DNA of 64,000 bases from Thinopyrum elongatum (lineage: Eukaryota; Streptophyta; Magnoliopsida; Poales; Poaceae). A program made the translations under genes and the position numbers. Position 1 is the stretch's first letter. Every line of letters starts with the position of its first letter. The stretch is from the NCBI GenBank assembly GCA_011799875.1, contig CM022297.1, positions 367,145,105 to 367,209,104 of the forward strand, written 5' to 3'. Below, in pieces: positions 32,446 to 45,149 of the stretch. The notes beneath the pieces were generated by a model. It was given only the letters and a program-made list of their open reading frames with translations. It was not told where the DNA came from and did not search any database.

Positions 32446-35319
32446 TAATCATTTTTATAGCTTTTGTTTCAATAAAGTACCAAGTAAAGCCTTTGGGATA
32501 ATGTGGATGATAGTTGACTTGATTCTGTGCAAAAACAGAAACTTTTGTGCCCAGTAACAAAATTGTTAAAAATCACTAGTGCGTCGAAAAATTCTGAATT
32601 CTTTACAGATGATTGATATACAAATTTCCTACGTTGACCTAAATTTTTAGAATTTTGGGAGTTGTAGAAGTATGACTAAAATTCAGATCTTTACGTACTG
32701 TTCTGTTTTTGAGAGATTCTGTTTTCAATGCATAGTTTGCTTGTTTTATAGTTTCTATGGCTTATATTGCTTAATATAAATTTTGGAAATTGTAGATTAC
32801 AGTAGGCATTGTGTAAGAACAATTATGAATCTTATCTTGATAGTACCAAAGCGAATGATTTGTCTTTATCATACTAACCCATCTCACGAAGTTCCGTTAA
32901 GTTTTGTGTGATTGAAGTTTTCAAGTTTTGGGTGAGATCTCGATATGAGGAGAATAAGGAGTGACAAGACCCTAAGCTTGTGGATGCCCAAGGCACCCCA
33001 AGGTAATATTCAAGGAATATCCAAGCAACTAAGCTTGGGGATGCCCCGGAAGCCATGCCCTCTTTCGTCTTCAACATTATCGGTAACCTCACTTGGAGCT
33101 ACATTTTCATTCGTCACAATATATGTGTTTTGCTTGGAGCATCATTTTATTTTATTAGGATTTGATATATGTTATTTGGAATAATGTTCTATATCTTTTA
33201 CTTCAATAAAAATGTCAAGTATAGCCTTTGCCATGCTTAGTTTGCAAGTATTTGAGTTGCTGTTTCCAAACAGAAAGTTGCACGCTAGTGCGTGAATTCT
33301 TGAGAAAACTAAGAATGTGATAAAATGTTGAATTTTTTTCACAATAAGCTATGATAAGTTTTCTAGGGTGTTTAAAATTTTCAGAATTTTTGGAGTTAGT
33401 GAAGTATGAGGGTAATTGCACTCTTTATAGACTATTCTGTTTAGATAGATTGCTGTTATGTTTGCTTGTTTAATGATTCCAGTTGAGGATAGGACTATTA
33501 AATGTGCGGAGTCATTTAGTATGCAATGTTAAATAATAATTTTAGTGATTTGCTACAGTAGAGCATGATAAGGTTATGCATTGATTTATACTAACTTATC
33601 TCACGAGTTCTTGTTGAGTTTTGTGTGGATGAAGTTTTTTTAAGATTTACGGAAACCGTGATATAAAAGGAATTAAGGAGACACAAAAGCTCAAGCTTGG
33701 GGATTCACAAGGCATCCCAAGATAATATTCCAAGAAGTCTCAAGCATCTAAGCTTGGGGATGCCCCGGTAGGCATCCCACCTTTCTTCATCAACAGTTAT
33801 CGGTTAGTATCGGTTGAGCCTAAGTTTTTGCTTCTTCACATGATGTGTTCTATTCTTAGAATTTCATTTTTTTGTTTTGCTTGATGTTTTAATAAAAATA
33901 CTTAGATCTAAAAGTTATAAATAAGATAGAGTCCTCAATTAGCTACCCCTTTACTTAACTACTCGCTTGATCTTCACTTATATCTTTTTGGAGTACTTTG
34001 TCATTTACTCTTGTGCTTCACTTATATCCTATGAGTAAATTGTTGAATGAATTGAATATCATGAAGTTGAAATTATATGTTCATATCATGCCTATTAGTA
34101 CCTTCACTTTGGTTTTATAAAGTGAAATCTTTTGAAGCTTAACAATCACAATATTGGTCATACAAGCAATTCATGAATGATTAGTATAAGGAAGAGAACT
34201 TTCACATATAAATATATTATCTTGGACATCTTCAATGATTGTGAATACCCATTAATTATTTTCAAACTTGAGCAAATTAGTTGAAGTTGTACAAGGAAGA
34301 CAACGTAATGAGTTATGTTTGGGTATATTTGCGTAGAAGTTATATTGTTATGGATCCTCCAACATGTGGTGTTTGCTTAGGATCTTTTGCTAGCCAAAAA
34401 TTCGTACTAAGTAGAGATACTACTTGTGCATCCAAAAACCCTTAAACCCAGTTTCTTGCCATGAGTGTCCACCATACCTACCTATGGATTGAATAAGATC
34501 CTTCAAGTAAGTTGTCATCGGTGCATAAAGCAATAAAAATTGCTCCTAAATATGTTTGATCTTTTATTGTAAGGGAAAATTGAGCGTTGTACGAACTTGT
34601 GATGGCAAAGTAATAAAAGCGACGGACTGCATAATAAAGGTTGCTATCATAAGGGGCAATATAACATGATGTTCCTTTGCATTAAGAGTTTGGGCATCCA
34701 AAAATAAAAAGCGCATGGCAACCTTTGCTTCCCTCTGCGAAGGGCCTATCTTTTACTTTTCAGTATTTACTTTTATGCAAGAGTCAATAGTATGCATTCT
34801 CATTTCAACCTCAATTATTCTCTAGTTGGCAAGCATCATGTGGTGGGTAAAGATCTAGGCACATATGGCCAGTCAAATATATTTGATCATGATTCATTAT
34901 TGTTGACAATTATCTCTATGATAAATGAGCTGGGAGGCGAAACATTAAGCCCCTATCTTTCTCTGTGTTCGATGGATGCCATTTGTTCTAAAAATATGCT
35001 TTGAGTACTAGCAATCATAGAAGACTATACGACGATTGAGTATGTGGAGCTCTTACTTAGACTTTGTTGAATAAGTTGAATTGCAATTGTTTGGTGACTA
35101 AGAATATAGGTTGTTGAGTTTCAAGAGAATTCATTGTTTGAACCTTAACATGTGAATTGGTTGCTACTTTAACGTGAGAAGTTTTATGAGAAAGAATTGT
35201 TGTTATGATGCTAGGAAAAGTGATTGAAATTATCATTGATCAAACATATGCACTTTGCTAGCATTCACACTTCATAAATTATTTCTTTTATCATTTACCA
35301 ACTCGAGGACGTGTAGGAA
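32446..35319 (+). other. 3' untranslated region of element C
   Basis: The post-ORF hairpin lies at 32377-32397, overlapping the end of the ORF. PPT-like AAGCTTGGGGATGCC strings recur near 32972, 33031, 33692 and 33750; those at about 33037-33060 and 33756-33780 form hairpins. The unit from about 32450 to 33080 and the unit from about 33200 to 33790 look like diverged copies of each other (both have 'cagaaa-tt-c' and 'acagtag' landmarks). No gene is seen, apart from a meaningless frame at 34792-35004. Confidence 0.65.
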
Positions 35320-35334
35320 TAAGCTTGGGGATGC
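35320..35334 (+). other. Polypurine tract of element C
   Basis: TAAGCTTGGGGATGC precedes the LTR start TGATATGTCTCC at 35335. Confidence 0.8.
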
Positions 35335-35894
35335 TGATATGTCTCCAACGTATCTATAATTTATGAAGTATTCATGCCATGTTTACAATAATTTTATATG
35401 GTTTTGGTATGATTTGGATGGAACTAACCCGGACTAACGCTGTTTTCAGCAGAACTACCGCGGTGTTGTTTTTTGTGCAGAAATAAAAGTTCTCCAAATG
35501 CAAAAAAAATATTGATGATTTTTTTAGAACAAAAGAGGCACTAGAAGCTTCGTGGGAGGGCCAGAAGAGCCACGAGAAGGGAACAACCCACTAGGGCGCG
35601 CCAGAGGGGCCTGGCTCACCCAGATGGGTTGTGCTCACCTCGAGGCCCATCTTCGTGTGATTCCAATGCTGAAAAATCCTTTAAACAGAGAAACCATCAG
35701 AAATAACCCTATATTAGAAGTTTCGCCGCCGCAGGCCTCTGTAGCCACAAAAAACCAATATATACCCCGTTCCGGCACCCTGCCGAAGGGGGAAATCATC
35801 ACCGGTGGCCATCTTCATCATCCCGGTGGGCACCATGATGAGGAGGGAGTAGTCCACCCTCGGGGCTGAGGGTTTGTACCAGTAGCTATGTATT

Positions 35895-35944
<50 letters not shown>

Positions 35945-37004
35945 TTCTTGAGATGGCACGATCTTGATGTATCGCGGGCTTTGTTAATATAGTTGGATCA
36001 TTCCAGGTCAAAAAATATATATAGTTGGATCATATGGTGTTTTCCCCTCTCTATCTTGTTGTGATGAATTGAGTTTTCCCTTTGAGATTTTGTTTTATCG
36101 GATTGAATACTTTTATGGATTTGAGAGCACTTGATCTATGTCATGGCACTCAACTCGCGGATTCCCGAGGTGACATTGGGGTAATATATGCATAGGGGTT
36201 GATGCCCGTTTTCATCCTTGTTTCTTCGGTAGAAATCTTGGGGCACTCTTTGAGGTTCTTTGTGTTGGATTGAGTATTATGAATCTGAAATTGTTTGATG
36301 CATATCGCATAATCAACTCACGGATACTCGCGGTGACATTGGAGTATCTTGGTGACATTAGAGTTGGTTGATGTGTATCATATGGTGTTATTTTAGTACT
36401 AACTCTTGGTTAGATCGATTGGAAAGAATATCTTGGTGTTATTTTAGTACGAACTCTGGGACAGATTGATCGGAAAGAATAGCATTGAGGTGGTTTCGTA
36501 CCCTACAAATAATTTCTTCTTATGTTCTCCACTAGATAGGAACTTTGGAGTGATTCTTCATCGCACGTTGAGGGAAGGTTATATGATCCAATTATATTAG
36601 CATTGTTGAGAGATTGCACTAGCGAAAGTAGGGACCCTAGGCCTCATTTTCCAGCATTGCAATACCGTTTGTGCTCCGTTTTATCAATTGCTACCTTGCT
36701 GTTTTTTTATTGTTCCTATTACAAAAATCAACATCTACTATCATTACTACACTTGTATCACCATCTCTTCGCCGAACTAGTGCACCTATACAATTTACCA
36801 TTGTGTTTGGTGTGTTGGGAACACAAGAGTCTTTTTATTATTTGTTGCAGGGTTGTTTGAGAGAGACCATCTTCATCCTACACCTCCCACGGATTGATAA
36901 ACCTTAGGTCATGCACTTGAGGGAAAATTGCTACTATCCTACCAAACTCTATGCTTGGAGGTCCAATACGAGTCTACAAGAATAAAGTTGCATAGTAGAC
37001 ATCA
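35335..37004 (+). repeat. 3' LTR of element C
   Basis: It starts TGATATGTCTCCAACGTATC, then diverges from the A/B/D type ('tttatgaagtattcatgcc'), and ends ...GTAGACATCA, followed by CGGTT. It contains a (TC)n microsatellite of about 44 bp (35898-35941), which is much shorter at the equivalent place in the solo LTR (about 45712-45731). Confidence 0.85.
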
Positions 37005-38127
37005 CGGTTGAAGCAAAGAAGTATCAGCGAAGAGGAAGAGGGGCAAGGACGAAGTCAAGGACGTGGACGAGGAGTCCGAGTAAGGTGGCAGTGTCGTTGC
37101 TCATGGTGGTTCTATTGCAGTGTATTCCGGATTAGTTGCTTAGTTTAATTTCAGGGTGCTTAGTTTTATTTCAGGGGTATGTTGTGCTAATCCCCGAGCA
37201 GAACTATGTTATGTTCTTTCTTGTTACTGTAACTCTTCAGTACGTACATAGGAGTACTTGTATTTCTTAAAGTTCATCTTGTAGTTGGTAGTACTAACAC
37301 TCATTTCTTCACATTATATATGTACTATATATGATATGGCTAACATCATGTAGCCAGCAGTTGGCTATACTATTAACCACGCTCTAAGCATGCCACATAC
37401 GCAAAACACTTAAATGAGATAAGTAGTTCTAAAAAAACTTAAATGAGAGAAGTTTACCCAAAGCATGAAGGAGTTTAGTTGTCAAAGAATTAAATAGGTA
37501 TGCTAATTTCTTTAATAGACTTCAACACCCCATCTAAGCACGTGCTAGCTTTTTAAATAGTACTATGCATAATTTGGCGACGAGCACTCTGTATATGTGC
37601 CACCTTTTTTCTTTAATTTCATCTTGTTAGTTTTGCTCCATGGCGCAATCCATCGATACTACTACTGTACAAAAGAACATTTAAAAGGCGAGGGCGGGGC
37701 AGTCTCGCATGGTCAGTTTGACAGAGAGGCGAGGGCCTTTGTGATTTGATGCCTCATTACTGCTGGAAGGTGGGGCCTTGTTATTTGACTGCACATATAA
37801 TTGTTGCCGATGACCTGAGGAGGAGCAAAGAACCATGCGGTATACTCTAGTTTTCCACTGGAGTACTAGTACGACGGAGGAGTGTGAAACACGGCAGCCC
37901 AGTGCGATATGGAGATAAAAAATATCTACTAATATGCTTGTCATTGATCTCACGGCGCCGCTCATCGTACTCTTACCATTGTTCTATTCATGCCTTGCAG
38001 AGAACGTGACACATGCGGTGAAACACCCGAAGCAAAAGAAGACACAGAGGAGCAAAAGAAGAAGGACGATTACGCCCCCACCCCCTCAAAGAAGGCAGAC
38101 ACAAACACAAGTCTAGGGCGCTGCTCT
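37005..38127. other. Low-TE stretch with a possible 3' coding end
   Basis: Just after LTR C, a plus-strand frame encodes a short Lys/Glu/Asp-rich tail and stops near 37083, followed by an AT-rich, 3'UTR-like stretch. This could be the end of a gene into which C inserted, but there is too little to identify it. 37300-38127 shows nothing I recognise. The minus-strand frame at 37681-37965 lacks support. Confidence 0.3.
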
Positions 38128-38850
38128 CTACTTCATGAAGGGTTGCTGGCCACAGAGTCCTAACTGCTTCTTCATCGCCTCCACAACCTCCATCTCCTTG
38201 CGCATATCCTCTGCCATCTTCTTCATTATGTCCATGATGCGGGATTTCTCGAGGCGAGCGTTCATCATCTCTTCCACGGCCGCATTACGTACCTTGACAG
38301 CAGCCGGGTGCTCGATGCGGAGCTTCACCAACTCCTCTTTCTGTTCCATGACGAGGGTGTTAAGCATCTTCACCGAGGAACTCCTCTTCTCATGCAACTT
38401 CTTCCAGCCGGCGTTCTCCTCCTTCAGCAGGTCGAGCTCGTGGCGGAGCTTCGCCTTGTCCTCCTGAAGTTGCAGAATTTCGCCGGTCGCCTTCTTACCC
38501 GAGGCAATGCTTTCCTTCAGCAGCTTCACCAAGCTGGCGGTCAACTCCTCCTGGTTATTGAGCTCAGCGGGCATGTCGTCGATGCTCTCCTTCAGCAGCT
38601 TCACCAAGCCGTTGGTCAACTCCTTCTGCTTATTGAGCTAAGCGGGCATGTCGTCGAGGGATAACGACTCCAGCACCGCCAGCTCGGCATGTTCGCCTCC
38701 GCGGCTAGGGCGCTCCTGGGAGCCCTCGTCTGCACGTGAGAGATCTTTCGAGCCCCCCGCGAGGCGGCGAGCCCTCTTTTTTTTAGCGGCCTTGGTCATC
38801 GCTCTCTTCTTACTAGTAGTTCTCGACCTAGAGCTCTGCACACCGGCCAT
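38128..38850 (-). pseudogene. Coiled-coil protein gene with one premature TAG
   Basis: The frame starts at ATG 38850 (MAGVQSSRSRTTSKKR) with a basic, nuclear-localisation-like N-terminus. It meets TAG at 38640-38638 and continues in frame to TAA/TGA-free sequence ending at 38128 (240 codons in all). A 25-residue-scale internal repeat (SLDDMPA / DDMPAELNNQEELT...LVKLLKESI) shows that the TAG replaces a GAG (Glu) codon. The remainder is a long coiled coil ending in KKQLGLCGQQPFMK. A TATA-like box sits at 38921-38930, about 75 bp upstream. I cannot name the family. It reads like a recently disabled plant gene or captured gene, not a transposon ORF. Confidence 0.6.
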
Positions 38851-38920
38851 GGCAGGGAAGGACGAACAAGAAAGACTTATGAGGAGGAAGGTAGAGTAAT
38901 TTTCGGCTAGGTAGTTCCCC

Positions 38921-38930
38921 TTTTTATAAC
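38921..38930 (-). promoter_or_regulatory. TATA-like box upstream of the coiled-coil gene
   Basis: On the minus strand the site reads GTTATAAAAA, about 70-80 nt before ATG 38850. This is a plausible plant core-promoter distance with a short leader. Confidence 0.45.
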
Positions 38931-39577
38931 CTAGTAGTACTAGTACTAAAACCTGCATAGTGGGAACACATTCAGGTTTGATAGGTGTGAACAGTTTGCA
39001 CTTGATTATAGCATGGTAGTAGTACCACTACTTTGGAATGTGATGGGAACAAGCTAAAGATTTATTGATGGTTTTGGTTTCGAAGCCTGAAAAGGCTCCC
39101 GATGAGTTTCCTTGAACAAAAATTTCAAGTACTGCTCAAATGCGGTCGCAGATGTCAGTGATGTACCTGGTCGTACATGTCAGACCAAGCTAATGCGTGT
39201 CCCTTCGGTGAGTCGCGGGTCCAACCGATCGTCTGTTAGTGTGACCGACTGTCAAGTATTATGCAATGGAGACTTGTGGCTACCGGGTGAGTCTCAGGAC
39301 CAAGCATTCAAAAACTCATGATAAATCAATTACCATCTTTTTCCAAATGACCAAGTATTTTCAAAGAAATACAATACATATAGATGGAGTGATTGTCATG
39401 GTTGCAGACCGCCATGGCGCCGCAAGTTCACTACAGCAGCAACCGAGTAGTTCACTACATCGCTGGCGGGGAAGGAGGGCAGCTTACCTCGCCTATGATG
39501 CATGCCCAGCGGCGCCGCCGCAGCTGGTGCCGCGATTTGGCTTCTCCTACCGCCCGTTTGAATAGTTGCACCGGCTG

Positions 39578-39994
39578 CTAATGCCATTCCGCAGGCATGC
39601 GCGTTCTTTCCTCCGCAGTCGACTCCGTGAATATGATCTCTGCCATTAGCCCCAGCTCGAAATCAACACGACGCTGCCAGATGCTAACATCCCTCAGCAT
39701 CTCTCCCCTGAGATCGACTTGCGCCTCCGCCTTGTGCTTCGCCTGGCGCAGCTCCTTCGAACTTGTCTCCAATCGATGCGACGCTTCCTCGATACGATTT
39801 GCCCTTGCTGCCCACCACTTGAAACACAGCCCTGGCATGTCCTCCGGCGCCACCGATCTGTGATTCTAGAACAATGGATCCACTCTGAAACACATGTGGG
39901 TTTCGCTCAAAGGACGCAGTGCTGCGGGCCGTAGCGAGAGGGCAGCCCGCGGGATCCTAGGATCTAAGGGATTATCCATGGCGGGATCCTCCAT
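39578..39994 (-). pseudogene. Second small minus-strand gene with one premature TAG
   Basis: ATG 39994 lies in a near-ideal Kozak context (CCCACCATGGAGG). The frame runs 139 codons, with a TAG at 39868-39866 and a terminal TAG at 39580-39578. After the internal stop it encodes a charged helical segment (MPGLCFKWWAARANRIEEAS onward) rich in Glu, Arg and Ala, probably coiled coil. An alternative reading is that the TAG is part of an intron acceptor (TTCTAG/AATC), but I see no matching donor. The family is not recognised. Confidence 0.45.
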
Positions 39995-40143
39995 GGTGGG
40001 ATCCGGTGGGCGAGGCGGGGAGGCAAGCGTAGGCGATGGGAAAGTCCTACGAGGCTAAGATAAAGATAGTACTACTCCACTCCGTCCATATTTAAATACA
40101 AAGGCCACCAACAATAACCCAGGCAAAAATTGATCATGTTGCC

Positions 40144-40357
40144 TGCGTCCTGGTTTATTGGCCCTCTTTTTATTTTGTGCCAATTTTTGACCAAAAATTT
40201 AACTAAGAAAATGTTAATGCACGTCAACAAAAATTATATCATTGGAATCACATTTGAACATAGTTTTTGATGATATTACTTTTTATGACATGCATAAATA
40301 TTGTGTTACTTAAAATTATGGTCAAAAATTGGCACAAAATACGAAGGAGACCAATGG
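40144..40357. mobile_element. MITE-like palindromic element
   Basis: 'gtcctggtttattggccctc' at the left and 'acgaaggagaccaatgg' at the right are diverged inverted copies. The interior continues the inverted match ('attttgtgccaatttttgacc' against 'ggtcaaaaattggcacaaaa'). This matches a Stowaway/Mariner-like MITE type common in Triticeae. A second MITE-like 'ctccgtccatatttaaatac' lies just left, at 40078. Confidence 0.65.
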
Positions 40358-40836
40358 AAGTAGCAACCCATGATTTAACTACTCGCATGCACGCAGTGGA
40401 GTAGTAATGTCATTCTCAACTAATTCCTCCCTCACGTCCACTCAATTTGCATGTGCTATATTAGTTGACCATCAATTAAGTGAACGACTTTACACACGTC
40501 AAATTATAAATTGGGGTGGATCTTCGTACAAAAATGCGTCCCACCATGTACCCGCGTGTGCATGCGAGGGAATGAGTGTGTGGGTGCACATCTTCGCTTC
40601 GTACACGTACTACTAGTGTGCATGAGAGAGGACGAGTACATTCTTCTGGAACCAGTAGCACGTCACTGTGATCAATCCACACAAGAAGGTCGCGACAACG
40701 CATCCACATGTGCCACGTGGCTTCATGGATGCCCCCCACATGATTTTAATCATAATATATTAACTGAAAAAGGGAGAGACACTATGTAGCGTGCTATTGG
40801 AATTCTAATTTACGTGTTTTGCACATACTGGAAGTA

Positions 40837-43166
40837 CTAGTAAGGTACACGTGCATTGCACGCATGAGATTTGGCAACCAAATTATGAATAAATACCACG
40901 CTATAGCATGTATGCTTTGAGTCATATATGCATGATGTAAACGTTCATTTAATTCTTATCGTTCATCTCATTCAAAATCAATTAGTTTTTATAAAAAAGT
41001 TAATCTATTTTAAGATTCATGGAATTGTGCGTTGTAAAGCATAAAGTAAAAAAACAAATAATGCCAATTCATCTAGAAAAAAAATTGGGCAATTATGATA
41101 TGTAAGATTCTAGAACAAAGGAGAAGTGCTTGTGTTTTGAGGTTTGTGCATTATGCTTAAGTTCAACCATGGAGTCTTCTAGATTGTACATGTGGCAGAA
41201 TCTGGTGGATAGTAGATGATATCCAATGGCCAGCAGTGCTCGGATTTGCCATCTCTGCACCTTCGGATTGGCTTCATCAAACAACGATCTTTCAAAGTTA
41301 TTCGCACACTATATAGGGGTATAGATATAGATATAGATATAGAGATATAGATATAGACTAGTGGCACATCATCTAAAGCCTTTCTACACGCTCATTTTTT
41401 GTACAAATGTGCTCCACCATGCACCCGCGCGTTTGTATGTGGGAACGAGTGCATGTGTGCACCTCTTCTCTTTCATACACGTAGTCCGTGTGTGTGAGAC
41501 ATACTAAGATATGGTGAGGGAATACGTGTCAATGCTATTTGTGTGAAGGAGAGGCATATATACATACATGTATGTGCATGGGGCCGGGGTGATATATGAG
41601 AAGGGAGGGGAGGGGTCGATCGCGCGAGATATTGATAGAGACAGATAGAGGGAAGAGCTCTACGAGTGTACACGCACTGGGATATGGGGGGGCTGGAAGA
41701 TGGTGCGAGGGGCCAAGTGGAGGGAGATTGTGAAGGAGTTCACAAGTGCGAGATCGATATTTAAAGAGAGGGGCGAGAATGTGCGCGGTTGCGCACAGTG
41801 GCGGAGCCATGAAAATTAAATGAGCTAGGGGGCCAAGCATTGCTAATCCTTTATGGGGAGGGCCAATTCATCAACTTAAACCATTTTACCAGCAATTGAT
41901 CTACTGATCACATTCATATTAGCCTCAATATAGTGATGTTAGGGGGGGCCAGGGCCCTTGCTGCCCCCTGTCTTCGCCACTGTGCGCGCGTCTGAGAGAT
42001 GAAGCGGAAGGCACAGATGATGAGAGGGAGATGATGGATAGATAATGTGTGTGTATTAGCTATGTAGTACTATATAGAGAGGTAGATTGATCGATGTGTA
42101 CGTGGGAAACAGGGTGAGACCTGACTATATATATAGATCGATCGGTTTGTGTGGAAAACTGGGAAAGACATAGCTATATACATACACACATAGAGGAACA
42201 TCCATCGTTGCGCATGCATGTGAGAGATAAAGAATGCTCGAAGTGATGAAAAGGGGGAGGTGTGTGTGTTTGTGTGCACGCATGGGAGACTGACCTGAAG
42301 AAAAAGATTGCGTGTGTGCGATGGATAATGCTGAGTGGTAGTGTGTGTGCATGCATGCACGAGAGAAAGTTAGTGGTACAACTATAAAGAGAAGACGACT
42401 GTGTGGGTGTAAAAGACTAGGTGAGGTCATAATCAATGTAAAGTTGAATTCAAATATTTGAATAAGAGATCATGATGTTTGAAACCCATGCATGCATGAA
42501 TATAACTGATATATGCATGGTGTGGTTTGGAAACGAGCATGCTATACTGTATACACATTGAACAAGGTCAGACTGATTTGAATTTGAGATACCGATGGCA
42601 GGCATCGTTTGGCCACATTGCATCCATGCATGGATGCACTATTCAAATAGGAGATGATGGGTGGCTTTCGCATCACATATCTATACCCCTATATAGTGTG
42701 CGAATAACTTTGAGAGATGGTCGTTGGATGAAGCCAATCCGACGGTGCAGATATGGCAAATCCGAGCACTACTGGCCGTTGGATATCATCTACATTCCAC
42801 CAGATTCTGCCACATGTACAATCTAGAAGACTCCATGGTTGAACTTAAGCATAATGCACAAACCTCAAAACACAAGCACATCTCCTTTGTTCTAGAATCT
42901 TCCATATCATAATTGCCCAATTTTTTTTCTAGATAAATTGCCATTATTTGTTTTTACTTTATGCTTTACAACGCACAATTCTATGAATCTTAAAATAGAT
43001 TAACTTTTTTACAAAAACTAATTGATTTTGAATGAGGTGAACTATAAGAATTAAACAAACATTTACATCATGCGTATATGACTCAAAGCTTACATGCTAT
43101 AGTGTGGTATTTATTCATAATTTGGTTGCCAAATCTCATGCGTGCAATGCACGTGTACCTTACTAG
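40837..43166. mobile_element. 2.3-kb fold-back element with ~490-bp inverted arms
   Basis: The left arm, 40837-41336, starts CTAGTAAGGTACACGTGCATT. The right arm, 42677-43166, is its reverse complement with scattered differences ('aatgcacgtgtaccttactag'). The ~1340-bp loop region is rich in GA/GT simple sequence, contains a hAT-like MITE, and has no convincing ORF. The arms suggest a Mutator-like or Foldback element, but the flanks (GGAAGTA / CCTAAAT) show no target duplication. Confidence 0.75.
41796..41982. mobile_element. hAT-like MITE nested in the fold-back loop
   Basis: It starts CAGTGGCGGAGCCATG and ends CTTCGCCACTG, giving imperfect inverted ends. The interior has 'gggggccaag' and 'aggggggggcc-agggccc' words typical of a widespread plant CAGTGGCGGAGC element. 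Possible but imperfect target duplication: TGCGCA left and TGCGCG right. Confidence 0.6.
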
Positions 43167-44006
43167 CCTAAATGGTGCGTGTGTGTGTGTGTGTTGTGCG
43201 TGTTAAACGCATTGTACATAGTATCATACATGGTTTAGATTCCGAACATCTAGCTAGAGCATACATGTACTATGATTTGAATTCAACATAAAATGGATAC
43301 ATATATTTGAATTCGAGATCGTATGTACATGTAGTTCATATTTATATGGGAATTTACTACTCCTATATTCATGTCATGTGTTGTGAAGATAATATTTAGA
43401 TGGTTGTATAACTAACCCGAGTACAATCCCATTCAAACAGGGAAAATGTACTCAAATTTAGTCCATATGCTAGACAACACGAATTATTTTTTTATTGTTA
43501 AGGGAAGTGCAAATTGATTTGGGACTGTACACGTTAAGCTTGTTCTCCATATTTTTTTTAGTTTTTTGTTGTTGTATTTGAATGGCATTTCTAGTAATAT
43601 AGTAAAACGGGACATGGCTCTCTCTAGTGGGGTCCGAATTGTCTTTTTTGTTTTTCACACGTTAAGCTTGTTCTCCCGAAATTTCAAGTCGCGCCTTCTC
43701 ATGCCAGAATTTCAAGCTAGCATCTCTATCTATCGTGCTGCGAAACTCCCGCCTCTTCAACCCGCCCCTTGTTACCCCGAAATTTTAAGATATCTCTTTG
43801 TCTCGTTGTGCTCCAAAAACTCCCTCCATCTCAATCCACGCCTTGCTATCCCAAAATTACAACATGCGCGAAAACTCCCACCTCCTGCGAAATCCCGACA
43901 CGCGAAATTCCCGTGATACCCCTGAACCGAAAGAACCGCCTAGCTCTAATCGGTGGGGGTACTTTCGTAACTTACCCCACATTTCGGACAAGTGCGTCCC
44001 TAAGCC
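43167..44006. other. Spacer
   Basis: A (GT)n run lies near 43179-43194. The rest shows no repeat end or gene that I recognise. From about 43680 it becomes CT-rich and may include the promoter and leader of the gene starting at 44007. Confidence 0.35.
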
Positions 44007-44812
44007 ATGGTTCCCCCTCCCATCCCCTCCGCCCCCCATTCGTACACCGAGGCCGCGAAAACCCGAGAAGCCCCACACCCTCCTCCGTCCGCCACCCAGC
44101 CGGAGCCTCTTCCCCGACGACGTCGTCCACAGCAACACCTCGACGTCCCTCATCTACCGCACCAGATGAGGATTCGTCGTCGATCTTGTCGTCCCGCCGG
44201 TTCAGCCACCCTGTCCTTCACCTCCAAGGAGCTACCCCGATGTTCGCCTCGTCTTTCGTGCCACCTCCATTCCCACAGCGCCGTCTTCACCTGCACCACC
44301 GAAAGAGCAGCACCATCACCAATTCCTCGGATGAAGCTGAGGCCTAATCAGCGCCACCAAAGAGGTTCTACACTAATAGCTGCATTTTCTTCTTGATTTG
44401 ATCTCATAGTGCTGCCGGCGCTCGGTCCCGAGCCGCCATGGCGCGACTCCACCTACAGCGGCGTCACCGGCCACTTCCTTTATGGCGTCGCTCCCTCGGT
44501 GGCGACGTCCACATCAGTAGGACCTGCTGCTGCTTTGGCTCTCGCTCGCGCTGCTGCTCTGCTCTTGCTCTCGGTCCCCTGCCTGGTCTGCTCTTGCTCT
44601 TGCTCGTGCTGCTACTCTTGCTCTTGCTCTTGCTTGCACTGCTTCTCTACTCTTGCTCGCGTTGCTGCTGCATGAGCAGCAGATCCTGCTCTCGCTCGAG
44701 CCCCTCCAGCTGCTACCCGAGATGCTGCTACACGACCAGCTGCCCCGGCTCTCGCACGCGCTGCTGCTCTGGGCGCTGCTGCTGCTGCTACTGCTTTTCT
44801 GCTACTAGTGTG

Positions 44813-44892
44813 TTCAGTTTCGACAGTAAAATTCAGTTTCAACAGTAAAATTCAGTTTCGACAGTAAAATTCAGTTTCGACAGTTAAGTTCA
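44813..44892 (+). repeat. Four-unit minisatellite (about 20 bp)
   Basis: 'ttcagtttcgacagtaaaa' is repeated four times with one or two changes per unit. It lies inside the first intron-like stretch of the decayed gene. Confidence 0.85.
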
Positions 44893-45149
44893 GAGATGAG
44901 CGGCTGATGTATTTTACATCTAGCACTTTGTGGTTATGTATTTTACATCATCTACTGGAGATGCTATTAGAATTCCACTCAGGTAAATGTTGTCTCTCTT
45001 GTCCTGCTTCAGCCTCGCCGTCGTACAACTCACCGGAGCTGCTCCAACGACGAAACCCTCCATCACAGCGGAGTAGTACCCTCGGCTCCATCTCTAGATG
45101 CCTAAGCTCTTCTTCCCCTCCTCCGACAGCCACATCAGCCGGAGCATCC

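Larger units (their letters stand above)
30628..37004 (+). mobile_element. Element C: non-autonomous Athila-lineage element carrying an acidic ORF
   Basis: Parts are the right portion of a 5' LTR (30628-31223), a PBS (31234-31250), an ORF with one in-frame TAG (31348-32445), a 3' noncoding region, a PPT (35320-35334) and a full 3' LTR (35335-37004). No polymerase or integrase is seen. Its LTR ends in ...GTAGACATCA and is a different subtype from A, B and D. The left part of its 5' LTR was lost together with the left part of the E2 insertion. Confidence 0.85.
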
